Below are positions 19,759 to 29,272 of a stretch of 64,000 bases of DNA, piece by piece. The notes under the pieces were generated by a model that was not told the origin of the DNA, made no database searches, and was given only the letters and a program-made list of their open reading frames with translations. The stretch spans positions 434,001-498,000 of the forward strand of contig WSYJ01000164.1 of NCBI GenBank assembly GCA_020186115.1, in the 5' to 3' direction. This stretch comes from Histomonas meleagridis. Its lineage: Eukaryota; Parabasalia; Tritrichomonadida; Dientamoebidae. Position 1 is the first letter of the stretch; every line of letters begins with the position of its first letter. The translations under genes and the position numbers were made by a program.

Positions 19759-20796
19759 ATGGATCAATCCCCAAATTCATTCACTCAATATGGAAACTCA
19801 AAGGAACCACAAATAATAAACCTCAAAAAAGAGTATGGATCGATTATTTCTGGATCTTCTTCAGAATCACATTCAGTAATTATTCTCGAAAAAAATATAA
19901 GTCTTGCAATCGGGGATAACAGCAAACTCCAACTAGGTATAGGAAGTACCGAAAGTACTGTAAATGAATTTACTCCTGTTAAATTGGAGCAAAATTTCAA
20001 ATCTGTTGCATGCGGCCAAGATTTTACTGTTTGGCTAACAACAGAAGATAAGCTTTTTGGCTCAGGTCTTTTATTCACACAGAATAATATTCCAACCCAA
20101 ATAGAGAATCTTACAGCAAAATATATAGCATCATATAACAAATCTTTTGCAATTATTTCTGATGATAGTTCAGTCATTTATTGGCCTGATTTAAGTAACT
20201 TTTCATCTACCATTACTCAGCATTTTGATTCAGAGCCAAAAACGGTTTCTATCGGTAACGGATTTGTATCGGTTTTACTTGAAAATCACACTGCTTTTAT
20301 CATCAAAGAAGACAGAAATATTTCACCCATTATAGTACCATCAATTGCACTTAAAGGCGGTAATTTATTTAATGAAGTTAAAAGTTGTGCCAATTATACA
20401 GCTGTTATCACAATGCAAAAAGAGGTTAATATATTTGGAACTCTTGGTGAATACCATCAAAAAAGGTCATCCATTCCAATCTTTGATGATGAGCCTCTGC
20501 ATGTATTTACTTTTCCTGATTATTGCATTATAATTGATACTGATTTCAGAACGTATTCGTTTGGCAAGAATGATTTTGGACAAATGGCAATTAGTGGAGT
20601 CGACAGATGCTATCAAGCGATTGCAACAGAGTACAAGTTTCCTGTTAAAGAAGTTTTCGGATCTTCAAAATCATCATTTTTCGTGCCGTTGATATTAAAT
20701 AGAGATCTGGTCAAATATGATCCTGAAGACTTGATAAAAAAGAAGAAAAACGATGATTTGTCATTAACAATTGAACATGGAAATCATCGAAAATGA
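19759..20796 (+). CDS. RCC1-repeat (beta-propeller) protein
   Basis: Protein of 345 residues with degenerate RCC1-type repeats. Blades are recognisable by SLAIGDNSKLQLGIGS, FKSVACGQDFTVWLTTEDKLFGSG, VSIGNGFVSVLLEN and TYSFGKNDFGQMAISG. RCC1-like propellers act as guanine-nucleotide exchange factors or as protein-binding platforms. The classical Ran exchange residues cannot be assigned here, so a specific Ran role is not claimed. The last 30 residues are lysine-rich (DLIKKKKNDD). No signal peptide or membrane segment. It stands alone, with an AACCGT element in its short leader. Confidence 0.8.
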   Translation: MDQSPNSFTQYGNSKEPQIINLKKEYGSIISGSSSESHSVIILEKNISLAIGDNSKLQLGIGSTESTVNEFTPVKLEQNFKSVACGQDFTVWLTTEDKLFGSGLLFTQNNIPTQIENLTAKYIASYNKSFAIISDDSSVIYWPDLSNFSSTITQHFDSEPKTVSIGNGFVSVLLENHTAFIIKEDRNISPIIVPSIALKGGNLFNEVKSCANYTAVITMQKEVNIFGTLGEYHQKRSSIPIFDDEPLHVFTFPDYCIIIDTDFRTYSFGKNDFGQMAISGVDRCYQAIATEYKFPVKEVFGSSKSSFFVPLILNRDLVKYDPEDLIKKKKNDDLSLTIEHGNHRK

Positions 20797-21206
20797 AAGT
20801 TGCTTTTTTATTGGAATAAAAATCATATGGGTTACTTTGTTTATGTTAAAATTTTAACAAAAAGAAATGATTTTTGACAATTAGAGCTTAACTCTCGACA
20901 TAACATTATTTAAATGATAAAAATGATGTTTAAAAGCACATTTAATAAAATCATTTATAAGGAAACTACTTCCAATTACATTAATAGGTTTTTCCTAAAT
21001 TGAATCAAAAAAAATACGCTCAAATAATATAGGAGTTCCTTAATAAATCTAACATTGAGGAAAGTTTACAAACATAAAATAAGTAATTTTTAGTATGGAA
21101 TTTGCTGCAAAAAAAAAAAAATGTTCGTCCTTTAAAATATATTAACGGTCCCAAAAACGTTAATATCATTTTAATTTGTCAATGTTTGTTCGACACATTT
21201 CTGAAA
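20797..21206. other. Intergenic region
   Basis: AT-rich spacer; AACGGT and AACGTT elements near 21145-21163 may serve the next small gene. A reading frame extends back to 21102 but only from a TTG. Confidence 0.4.
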
Positions 21207-21464
21207 ATGAATGATAACGAAAACGACATTTCACCTACATATTCTCGATCATCACATCAAGGACAATCTTTTAATTCATGGCACCCTACAAATGTACAGC
21301 CTAAGTACTCTGCCATTTCAAAGCAACAGTTTTTCCTTGAGAATAATTCAAAAAATGTTGATAACATTCAATTACTAACAACAGAAAGCGTCTTCCGGGA
21401 AATGTGCCCCTGCTGGAAACCAGCACCACCTGGTACAATCTCTATTTTTGAAAATCAAAATTAA
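21207..21464 (+). CDS. Small hypothetical protein
   Basis: An 85-residue frame starting MNDNENDISPTYSRS and ending GTISIFENQN. It is rich in Ser, Asn and Gln, with a short motif MCPCWKPAPPGT near the end that could be a zinc or protein-binding turn, though only two cysteines are present. No family is recognised. Support is the ATG about 45-60 bases after AACGGT/AACGTT elements and a composition unlike the flanking spacer. It could be spurious. Confidence 0.4.
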   Translation: MNDNENDISPTYSRSSHQGQSFNSWHPTNVQPKYSAISKQQFFLENNSKNVDNIQLLTTESVFREMCPCWKPAPPGTISIFENQN

Positions 21465-22053
21465 ATAAAACTATACTTTACGTCAATTTTCTGTTATTCC
21501 AAGCTTTAAGTCTTCAACCTAAAGTGGCTTAAACAAAATACAAATCATGAATTTTATAAGGTCTTATTAAAATAAATTTATTTAAATGCTTTTTAAATTT
21601 AAGTTACAATATCATAAGATGTCTTCATTTCATGCGAAAGCTGTGTATAAAAAGAGAAATGAATTATACAAAAATAACAAAATAAGGAAATTAATATTCC
21701 GAGATAAAACACAGCTTTTCGAACAAGCTATGAGCTCACATTACATGCTTCTTTTATTTTATGATTAATATGAAACCAAGTAAGAAGTTTGGTTTGGAAA
21801 TGATATCATTTCATCGAAAAAGGGTTATTAAATATTTTTTCGAAATATTTGTGTCATTAAGTAAAAGTATGATTAAAATAACGCGAATATCACATAATGT
21901 TTTATTGTTTTACAACATTTGGAATTGTTTAATGTTCGAAACATCTTTTCTTTTATTTTACGGTTATCATTCAATTCGAATACTTTTTCAAGTATTTACT
22001 GTAATTTCAAATTATTCTGCCGTTTAAAATTTTACCCACAACCCCCTTGTAAA
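21465..22053. other. Intergenic region upstream of Dbf4
   Basis: No gene seen; short frames here have spacer-like composition. A GCCGTT element at 22019-22024 lies 30 bases before the Dbf4 ATG. Confidence 0.45.
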
Positions 22054-22911
22054 ATGGAAGACCTCAGGGGCGGAACATTTACTATATCTCCATCCCTGCT
22101 TGGAATGAAGATCAACAAAAAGAAGCTCAATATAAAACCAAAAGAAATAGAACAGACTTCCAACATAATTCCACAAATTTTATTTAAAGGAACCTCTGTG
22201 TACGTTAATATCAGTGATGAAAAATTAAAAAATCAGGTGATTCATGTAATGAATAATGTTGGTGCTAGCATCGTCGAAAATTCCATGTTTTTAGCAAATA
22301 TAATAATTTCTGAGAAAAATATTTCTCTTGGTGATCTCCCAAAATCTGTTGGCAGTAGAAACATAGCTGGCCTCTCAGTACTCCCAAAAGTTGTTTTACT
22401 CAAACAAATCCCATGGGTTTTGGAAAGTCCAAATTTTGTCCATCAGGAAATTATCCATACAGAACCAGAAACACCGGCTCCTAAAATACAAGAAATAGGG
22501 GCCAATCCACAACGGTTAGTTATTTGTGATACATTTCATAAATATCGACCCGACATTTTAGATTTTACCAAGCGGCAATATCCTAAAATTTATATACAGA
22601 AAACAAAAAATCCGAAATATACATATTCACCATTCATTCCTATTCCATTTAATGTTGATGCAGTTGTAGAGAAAATCAATGATGGATTAGGCAAACCAGT
22701 GATTACAAATGAAGGTCCAAATGATCATGGCTACTGTGAAATATGCCAGACGAAATTTGAATCCGCTGCTGGCCATCATGCATCCTTTGATCATAAAAGG
22801 AATGCAGGCAGCTATGCGTGGAATGAGTTTGATGTCCTTGCCTCTATCCTTTTCAAGAAATCTTGTTTTTGCGAAACGCAAACGAAAATCACCAAAATAA
22901 ATTTGTTTTGA
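22054..22911 (+). CDS. DBF4: Dbf4, regulatory subunit of Cdc7 kinase
   Basis: Activator of the Cdc7 (DDK) kinase that fires replication origins by phosphorylating MCM; nuclear. All three Dbf4 landmarks are visible in the 285 residues. First, motif N, a BRCT-like region around 45-105 (GTSVYVNISDEKLKNQ ... LANIIISEK). Second, motif M around 165-215 (YRPDILDFTKRQYPKIYIQK then YSPFIPIPF). Third, the C-terminal DBF zinc finger, YCEICQTKF...GHH...DHKRNA, with two Cys and two His in the expected spacing. It is shorter than animal Dbf4 (over 600 residues) but contains the complete core. The frame runs back to 21919 through a TTG only; 22054 is the first ATG and follows a GCCGTT element. Confidence 0.9.
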   Translation: MEDLRGGTFTISPSLLGMKINKKKLNIKPKEIEQTSNIIPQILFKGTSVYVNISDEKLKNQVIHVMNNVGASIVENSMFLANIIISEKNISLGDLPKSVGSRNIAGLSVLPKVVLLKQIPWVLESPNFVHQEIIHTEPETPAPKIQEIGANPQRLVICDTFHKYRPDILDFTKRQYPKIYIQKTKNPKYTYSPFIPIPFNVDAVVEKINDGLGKPVITNEGPNDHGYCEICQTKFESAAGHHASFDHKRNAGSYAWNEFDVLASILFKKSCFCETQTKITKINLF

Positions 22912-23034
22912 ATAGTCAAATCTTTTTCACATGTGTAAACAATTCAAAAATGCGTATCGTTTGTATCGTATTCAGAATAATTCAGAACGAAAAAGTGGAA
23001 ACAGTTCACTTCAATGTTTTGTTTATTAAATTGT

Positions 23035-25245
23035 TCATTCTTCATCATGTTTGGATTTCTTGGATTCAGAAGAAGAAGAAGATGAAGAGGATGAAGATGA
23101 AGAGGACTTCTTCTTTCCTTCATGGTCTGAAGAATCCTTCTTATCTTCATGATCTGATGTGTGATTTTCCTCTTCGGCTTGGCGTTGTGCTTCTTCTTCC
23201 TGAAGGCGCTTCTCTTCTTCCTCTCTCTTTAATCTTTCCTCTTCCTCTTGACGGAGTCTTTCTTCCTCTTCTTTCTTTAATCTTTCTTCCTCTTCTTTAC
23301 GAAGTCTTTCTTCTTCTTCCTTTCTTAATCTTTCTTCTTCTTCTTTACGAAGTCTTTCTTCTTCTTCTTTCTTTAGTCTTTCTTCTTCCTCTTTACGAAG
23401 TCTTTCTTCTTCTTCCTTTCTAAGTCTTTCTTCCTCTTCTCTCTTCAGTCTTTCTTCTTCCTCTCTACGAAGTCTTTCTTCTTCTTCTCTCTTTAGTCTT
23501 TCTTCCTCTTCCTTTCTAAGTCTTTCTTCCTCTTCTCTCTTTAATCTTTCCTCTTCTTCCTTTCTAAGTCTTTCCTCTTCCTCTCTACGAAGTCTTTCTT
23601 CTTCTTCTCTCTTTAATCTTTCTTCTTCCTCTCTACGAAGTCTTTCCTCTTCTTCCTTGCGTAATCTCTCTTCCTCTTCTCTACGAAGTCTTTCCTCTTC
23701 TTCTTTACGTAATCTCTCCTCTTCTTCCTTTCTAAGTCTTTCCTCTTCTTCTTTACGTAATCTTTCCTCTTCTTCCTTTCTAAGTCTTTCTTCTTCTTCT
23801 TTACGTAATCTTTCCTCTTCTTCCTTTCTAAGTCTTTCTTCTTCTTCTTTACGTAATCTTTCCTCTTCTTCCTTGCGTAATCTCTCTTCCTCTTCTCTAC
23901 GAAGTCTTTCCTCTTCTTCTTTACGTAATCTTTCCTCTTCTTCTTTACGTAATCTTTCTTCTTCTTCCTTTCTTAATCTTTCTTCTTCTTCCTTGCGTAA
24001 TCTCTCTTCTTCTTCTCTACGAAGTCTTTCCTCTTCTTCTTTACGTAATCTTTCTTCTTCTTCCTTTCTTAATCTTTCTTCTTCTTCCTTGCGTAATCTC
24101 TCTTCTTCTTCTCTACGAAGTCTTTCCTCTTCTTCTTTACGTAATCTTTCTTCTTCTTCCTTTCTTAATCTTTCCTCTTCTTCTTTACGTAATCTTTCTT
24201 CTTCTTCCTTTCTTAATCTTTCCTCTTCTTCCTTTCTAAGTCTTTCTTCTTCTTCCTTGCGTAATCTCTCTTCCTCTTCTCTACGAAGTCTTTCCTCTTC
24301 TTCCTTTCTTAATCTCTCTTCTTCTTCCTTTCTGAGTCTTTCTTCCTCTTCTTTACGAAGTCTTTCCTCTTCTTCCTTTCTTAATCTTTCCTCTTCTTCC
24401 TTTCTTAATCTTTCCTCTTCTTCCTTTCTTAATCTTTCCTCTTCTTCCTTTCTGAGTCTTTCTTCTTCTTCTTGACGGAGTCTTTCTTCTTCAGCCTTGC
24501 GTTGCGCTTCTTCGTCTTCTTTATCATCATCATCAGATGAGGAGGAAGATGAAGAAGATGAAGAACTCTTCTTTTGTTCTTCAGCTTGACGCTGTTCTTC
24601 TTCTTGACGAAGTCTTTCTTCTTCCTCTCTCTTTAATCTTTCCTCTTCTTCCTTTCTTAGTCTTTCTTCTTCCTCTTTCTTTAACCTTTCCTCTTCTTCT
24701 TGACGACGTCTCTCTTCTTCTTCTTGACGACGTCTCTCTTCTTCTTCTTGACGACGTCTTTCTTCTTCTTGACGACGTCTTTCTTCTTCTTCTTGACGAC
24801 GTCTCTCTTCTTCTTCTTCTTGACGACGTCTCTCTTCTTCTTCTTGACGACGTCTTTCTTCTTCTTCTTGACGACGTCTCTCTTCTTCTTCTTGACGACG
24901 TCTTTCTTCCTCAGCTTGGCGTTGAGCTTCTTCTGCTTTATTTCCTTCATTATCTGAAGAAGAACTCTTCTTTTCATCTTGTTTAACTTCTGGAACCTCA
25001 GCATTTCTTGTTTCTACGTTTTTAGCTTTGTCTTTTGATGAGGATGAAGACGAGGACGATGAGGATGATGAGGATGAGTGATTCTTCTTCTCTTCAACTA
25101 ATTCCTGATTTTTATTTTCGACATCGGATTTTTGATTTTTCTCCTTTTCAGAATCACTTTGTTTTTCTACAACTTTAGGTGTTTTTGTTGCACGTGGAAG
25201 TGTTTGTGCACTTTCTCGCCCAACTTTGGATGGCCCGCAACCCAT
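23035..25245 (-). CDS. Probably N-myristoylated long charged single-helix repeat protein
   Basis: Protein of 736 residues beginning MGCGPSK. Gly2 with Ser6 fits the N-myristoylation signal and Cys3 would allow palmitoylation, so membrane anchoring is likely. Residues 10-110 are polar with a run of serines. Residues about 110-230 are RRRQEEEE-type repeats, followed by a short Ser/Asp spacer. About 450 residues of almost perfect 8-residue RLRKEEEE units follow, and the end is again Ser-rich and charged (KKSKHDEE). Alternating E4 and R/K blocks favour a stable single alpha helix or coiled coil; 450 residues of helix would be roughly 65-70 nm long. No catalytic domain. The frame reaches 25275 only by TTG, and the ATG at 25245 creates the lipidation signal, with AACCGTTA 16 bases upstream. 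Confidence 0.7.
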   Translation of the reverse strand: MGCGPSKVGRESAQTLPRATKTPKVVEKQSDSEKEKNQKSDVENKNQELVEEKKNHSSSSSSSSSSSSSSKDKAKNVETRNAEVPEVKQDEKKSSSSDNEGNKAEEAQRQAEEERRRQEEEERRRQEEEERRRQEEEERRRQEEEEERRRQEEEERRRQEEERRRQEEEERRRQEEEERRRQEEEERLKKEEEERLRKEEEERLKREEEERLRQEEEQRQAEEQKKSSSSSSSSSSSDDDDKEDEEAQRKAEEERLRQEEEERLRKEEEERLRKEEEERLRKEEEERLRKEEEERLRKEEEERLRKEEEERLRKEEEERLRREEEERLRKEEEERLRKEEEERLRKEEEERLRKEEEERLRKEEEERLRKEEEERLRREEEERLRKEEEERLRKEEEERLRKEEEERLRREEEERLRKEEEERLRKEEEERLRKEEEERLRKEEEERLRREEEERLRKEEEERLRKEEEERLRKEEEERLRKEEEERLRKEEEERLRKEEEERLRKEEEERLRKEEEERLRREEEERLRKEEEERLRREEEERLKREEEERLRREEEERLRKEEEERLKREEEERLRKEEEERLKREEEERLRREEEERLKREEEERLRKEEEERLRKEEEERLKKEEEERLRKEEEERLRKEEEERLRKEEEERLKKEEEERLRQEEEERLKREEEEKRLQEEEAQRQAEEENHTSDHEDKKDSSDHEGKKKSSSSSSSSSSSSSESKKSKHDEE
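23200..24935 (-). repeat. 24-bp coding repeats of the charged helix
   Basis: Tandem 24-base units coding RLRKEEEE and variants RLKREEEE and RLRREEEE. A related shorter array of RRRQEEEE units lies at 24700-24935. Synonymous positions vary between neighbours, so the protein sequence is more conserved than the DNA. Confidence 0.85.
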
Positions 25246-25260
25246 ACTTCTTGTGGTCAG

Positions 25261-25268
25261 AACCGTTA
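25261..25268 (+). promoter_or_regulatory. AACCGTTA element of the charged-helix gene
   Basis: AACCGTTA on the plus strand, reverse orientation relative to the gene, 16 bases before its ATG. The rest of 25269-25663 is AT-rich spacer with no gene seen. Confidence 0.45.
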
Positions 25269-25663
25269 CAGTCAAAATTGTGTTGAAATGACTTTTTGAA
25301 CATGATTGAAAAAGCTTTTTTTCAAAACCTGATCTTCTCGTCCCAAAAACAAACGTTAATATTAACCTGATAAATTCTTAAACCGGCTTGCATCTATGTT
25401 CAAAGATTTGAGGAAAGAGGTTAACGTTTAAAAGAATTTGAGTGAATAATTTGTTTTTTTTTCAGAACTTAAAATCATTAATTTCACAATATATTAGTAC
25501 TTCAAATAATAATGGCTACCATAGCTAACTATCAAAAATTTGTCTTTTTAATATTAATTCTATGCTATGGAATGGAAATATTTAGAAAGATTTGTGGAAA
25601 GAAAATTTCCGATTGGTCCAATCAAAAAGTTGATCTTGAAATTGGGGTACTCCAAATAGAAGC

Positions 25664-26248
25664 ATGGACTTGAAAATTGTTTTATTAGGCTCTGCATTTG
25701 TTGGAAAAACATCTGTTGCAAATCGTTACTGCAATGGACAATTTCAGGAAGAAACCCTTTCTACAATTGGTGCTGGATTTTTCACACATTCATTAAAAAT
25801 TAATAATATCGAAGTAACAATGATGCTTTGGGATACAGCAGGAGAAGAAAGGTTTCGATCAGTTGCTCCATCTCTTCTTCGCGGAGCAAATGGACTTATT
25901 CTTGTTTTTGATCTTACATCAAAAGGTTCATTTGAAGAAATTGATATATATATGGATATGTTTCTTGATGTTTGCAAAGTCGACATGAAACAAAACGCTC
26001 CCGTATTACTTCTTGGAAACAAAGCTGATTTGCCAAAAGTTGAAATTTCTGATGACGCAATTGAAAGATGGAAGAGCAAAAATAATGTTGAACTATACTA
26101 CCCTGTATCTGCAAAGACAGGGCAAAACATTGAAGTTGCAATTGAAGAATTGGTCAAACAAATAATTATTCCTAAGAATAAGCCAGAAGAGCCACCAATA
26201 CAAATATCTTTAACTGTTGAAGATGGAAACAAAAAGCAATGTTGTTAA
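25664..26248 (+). CDS. Rab-family small GTPase
   Basis: Membrane-traffic GTPase of 194 residues, complete. P-loop GSAFVGKTS at residues 9-17, switch I with LSTIGAGF, switch II WDTAGEERFRS, guanine-binding NKAD, and SAK near 150 are all present. The C-terminus KKQCC is a double-cysteine geranylgeranylation site, so it is membrane anchored through Rab escort protein and GGTase II. The Rab-specific F1-like segment is altered (TIGAGFFTHSL); similarity looks closest to the Rab5/21/22 group but trichomonads have hundreds of Rabs and I do not assign a subtype. Confidence 0.93.
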   Translation: MDLKIVLLGSAFVGKTSVANRYCNGQFQEETLSTIGAGFFTHSLKINNIEVTMMLWDTAGEERFRSVAPSLLRGANGLILVFDLTSKGSFEEIDIYMDMFLDVCKVDMKQNAPVLLLGNKADLPKVEISDDAIERWKSKNNVELYYPVSAKTGQNIEVAIEELVKQIIIPKNKPEEPPIQISLTVEDGNKKQCC

Positions 26249-26426
26249 AATAATGATATAGTATAAGGTTTTTACTAGAATTAAACTTTTTTTGTAAACA
26301 TTTTATGCAAATGATCCTTCAAAAAAAAAAAAAAACATTTACACCTTTAATTTCATTAATGTATAATAAATTATGATAAAAATTTTTTTGTTTCTTGTTA
26401 AGAAGAACGTTTGATGATAAGAGAGA

Positions 26427-26432
26427 CCGTTA
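26427..26432 (+). promoter_or_regulatory. ACCGTT promoter element of the HSP70 gene
   Basis: ACCGTT is 34-39 bases before the first HSP70 codon at 26466, the usual distance. It shows that the expected start codon region is close to 26466, where no ATG exists. Confidence 0.45.
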
Positions 26433-26465
26433 AAAAAATCTAGATTTCAAAATAAAATTAATATT

Positions 26466-28787
26466 TTGAAAGAATCATTTCCAATTGGTATTGATCTTGG
26501 CACAACATATAGTTGTGCTGCTGTTTTCAAAAACAACGAAGTTAAGGTTATACCATTTATAATTAGTGACACAATTCCATCTATTGTTTTTTTCTCCGGA
26601 GACAAAATATATGTAGGGAAAGCAGCAATGGCACATTTATCCGATAATCCATCCAATGCTCTCTTTGATTCCAAGCGTTTAATTGGTAGAAAATTCAATG
26701 ATCCAGCTATTAAATCAGATATCAATCATTGGCCATTTAAAATTACACACGATCGATCAGGCCGCCCAACATATCGAATTGAATTTCTAGATAAAACCAT
26801 TAAACTATATCCCGAAGAAATCTCCTCACTTATTATATCTCAAATCAAAGAAAATGCCGAAAGCTATCTTCAGGTGCCTGTCACTGAAGCTGTCATTACA
26901 GTTCCTGCCTATTTTACTGATTGGCAGCGACAATCCACCACTGATGCATGTAAGATAGCCGGGATCAATGTATTACGTATTATCAATGAACCAACGTCGG
27001 CAGCCATTACCTTTGGTTATATTAACAATTTTATTGGGGAACGTTATGTTTTAGTATATGATTTAGGTGGAGGCACATTTGATGTTTCACTCTTAAAAAT
27101 TGGCAATGGCAAATACAAAGTCATTGCTACTTCAGGCGATACACATTTAGGTGGACAAGATTTTGATAATCGTCTCTTCGATTATTTTTGTGAAGTATTT
27201 CGAAAGGAACATAAAGAAGACTTACATAAATCACCATCGGCACTTCAGCAATTACGAATTGCATGTGAAAATGCGAAGATTAACTTATCAGAAAGACTTG
27301 AAGCAACTGTGTATTGTTCGCAACTATATAATGGCCATGGTATCTTTACAAGGATTGAACGAAAACAATTTGAAGAATTAAACAAAGATTTATTTGATTC
27401 GACATTAAACATAGTACAAAAACTTCTAAATGATAACCAAATAAATAAAGATGAAATAAATGACGTAATATTAACAGGAGGTTCAACTAATATACCATAT
27501 ATCATTAACATGTTAAAGAATTATTTTGGAGATAATAAAATAAAAAGAAATTTAACATCAAATATAAGTCCTGATACTTATGTGGCTTCAGGCGCTGCTA
27601 TTCTAGCTGCGATAATTAAAGGAAATAAGTCTCAACGTATTAGAAACCTCGTTGTAGATGATGTAACGCCAATTTCTTTGGGAGTGAAAATATACGATGA
27701 TGAAATGGATATAATTGTTCCATGTAATACACTAATACCTACACAAAAATACAAATATTTTACAAATGAAATCGATAACCAAAAAGAAATTTGTTTGGAA
27801 ATTTATGAGGGTGAAAGTAAATATGTAAAGGAAAATAAGTTATTGGGAAGTTTTAATATGAAATTGCCGCCAGCAAAAAAGAATTCGTTACAAATTAAAG
27901 TGATATTCAATATTGACGAAAATGGAATTCTAAATGTTATAGCTGAAGAATTGTCAACTGGAAAAAGTAAAGGAATCGAAGTCAAAAGTAATAAGGGAAG
28001 GCTTTCGGATAACGATATCAAGAAAATAAGTAAAAAGGAGTTGAACAAGCTGAGAGACGTCGACGCGAATAAGAAAACGAAACCTAAAGCGGAAAATGAA
28101 AATATTGAACAAAATCAACAAAATGACGAACAAAATGAAGATAATATTCAAATGCAAAACACTGAGCATAATACGAAAGAGGAACAAAATCAAAATAATG
28201 AACAAAATGATCAAATACAAAATAATGAACAAAATGATCAAATACAAAATAATGAACAAAATGATCAAATACAAAATAATGAACAGAACGCAAAAGAGGA
28301 ACAAAATCAAAATAATTACCAAATACAAAACAAGGAAAATAATGAACAAATACAAAATAATGAGAATGAAAATAATGCTACAACACAAAATAATGAAAAT
28401 GTTCAACAAAGGCAAAATGAAGATGATACACCAATGCAACGCAACGAACAGAATAAGCAAAATCAAAGCAACGTTCAAATACAAAATGATGAACATGTTC
28501 AACAAAGACAAAACGAAAATGATACTATAAACCAAAACAATAAGCAAAATGAAAATAGTAAACAGAATGAAACTAATGAGCAGAATAAGCAAAATGAAAA
28601 TGAAGAACAAAATCAAAGCAATATTCCAAATCAAAATAATGAAAATAATATACAAAATGCAAATGAAGAGCAAAGACAAAACTTTGAACAAAAGCAAAAT
28701 GTTGTTCCAGCACAGAATAATGAACAACAGCCGCTTTACAATGAAATTCCAGGCGATAATCCCAATACTGATTGCATAATTTTCTAA
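26466..28787 (+). CDS. HSP70-family chaperone with Q/N-rich tail and C-terminal CaaX box
   Basis: ATP-dependent chaperone. The nucleotide-binding domain (about 5-385) has phosphate 1 IGIDLGTTYS, phosphate 2 LVYDLGGGTFDVSLLKI, and the adenosine motif ILTGGSTNIPYI. The substrate-binding domain (about 395-545) includes TPISLGVKI and ENGILNVIAEE. The normal lid and EEVD end are missing. Instead there are 230 residues of Gln, Asn and Glu (units such as NNEQNDQIQ), and the protein ends DCIIF, a match to the CaaX prenylation signal. Two oddities. No ATG lies in frame between the stop at 26454 and IGIDLGTT; the first codon before KESFPIGIDLG is TTG. And the prenylation signal is foreign to HSP70s. 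TTG initiation, an upstream splice, or a mutated start are all possible. Confidence 0.85.
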   Translation: MKESFPIGIDLGTTYSCAAVFKNNEVKVIPFIISDTIPSIVFFSGDKIYVGKAAMAHLSDNPSNALFDSKRLIGRKFNDPAIKSDINHWPFKITHDRSGRPTYRIEFLDKTIKLYPEEISSLIISQIKENAESYLQVPVTEAVITVPAYFTDWQRQSTTDACKIAGINVLRIINEPTSAAITFGYINNFIGERYVLVYDLGGGTFDVSLLKIGNGKYKVIATSGDTHLGGQDFDNRLFDYFCEVFRKEHKEDLHKSPSALQQLRIACENAKINLSERLEATVYCSQLYNGHGIFTRIERKQFEELNKDLFDSTLNIVQKLLNDNQINKDEINDVILTGGSTNIPYIINMLKNYFGDNKIKRNLTSNISPDTYVASGAAILAAIIKGNKSQRIRNLVVDDVTPISLGVKIYDDEMDIIVPCNTLIPTQKYKYFTNEIDNQKEICLEIYEGESKYVKENKLLGSFNMKLPPAKKNSLQIKVIFNIDENGILNVIAEELSTGKSKGIEVKSNKGRLSDNDIKKISKKELNKLRDVDANKKTKPKAENENIEQNQQNDEQNEDNIQMQNTEHNTKEEQNQNNEQNDQIQNNEQNDQIQNNEQNDQIQNNEQNAKEEQNQNNYQIQNKENNEQIQNNENENNATTQNNENVQQRQNEDDTPMQRNEQNKQNQSNVQIQNDEHVQQRQNENDTINQNNKQNENSKQNETNEQNKQNENEEQNQSNIPNQNNENNIQNANEEQRQNFEQKQNVVPAQNNEQQPLYNEIPGDNPNTDCIIF

Positions 28788-29272
28788 AAATTATATTAAT
28801 CCTATAATTATATTTTGTTTATCATAAGGAAAAATTCATAATAAATTCATATTATTAAATATTTGGCCATGTTTGACTTCCTTTTTCCTTTTTCTGATGC
28901 TTAACATGGTATATTCCTGAAATAATTTGTTAAATAAGTTCGAATTTTCCATTTAAATTTTAAAATCTTTGTTAAAAATTTGAGAAAATACATCCCATCA
29001 TAGTATTTTTTTTACAGTACAATTTTAAAATTATATGATGTGTATGTTGTATTTATATAAAATTTCTGGATATTTTAAAGAAAATGAAAAATTTACATCA
29101 ACAAATGATCTATTGAATTCAATAAAAATTTGATATTCACACATATTTTTAATGCTTTTAATATTATTGAAGTTGTCTACATGGTGGATACATATGTTCA
29201 AACAAAGAAAAACAGCAACAAAAACAGGGATCAAAAACCGTTAACGTATACCAGACCACATAAGAGGAAAAA
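28788..29272. other. Intergenic region
   Basis: AT-rich spacer. Only the promoter of the RPAP3-like gene is recognised: AACCGTT at 29236-29242 followed directly by AACGT, 31-37 bases before its ATG. Confidence 0.5.

Noticed and set aside
21586-22027. Two basic short frames before Dbf4
   Set aside because: Spacer-like composition, overlapping frames and no similarity.
23657-24957. Plus-strand Leu/Ser-rich frames opposite the charged helix
   Set aside because: Antisense by-products of the 24-base repeats.
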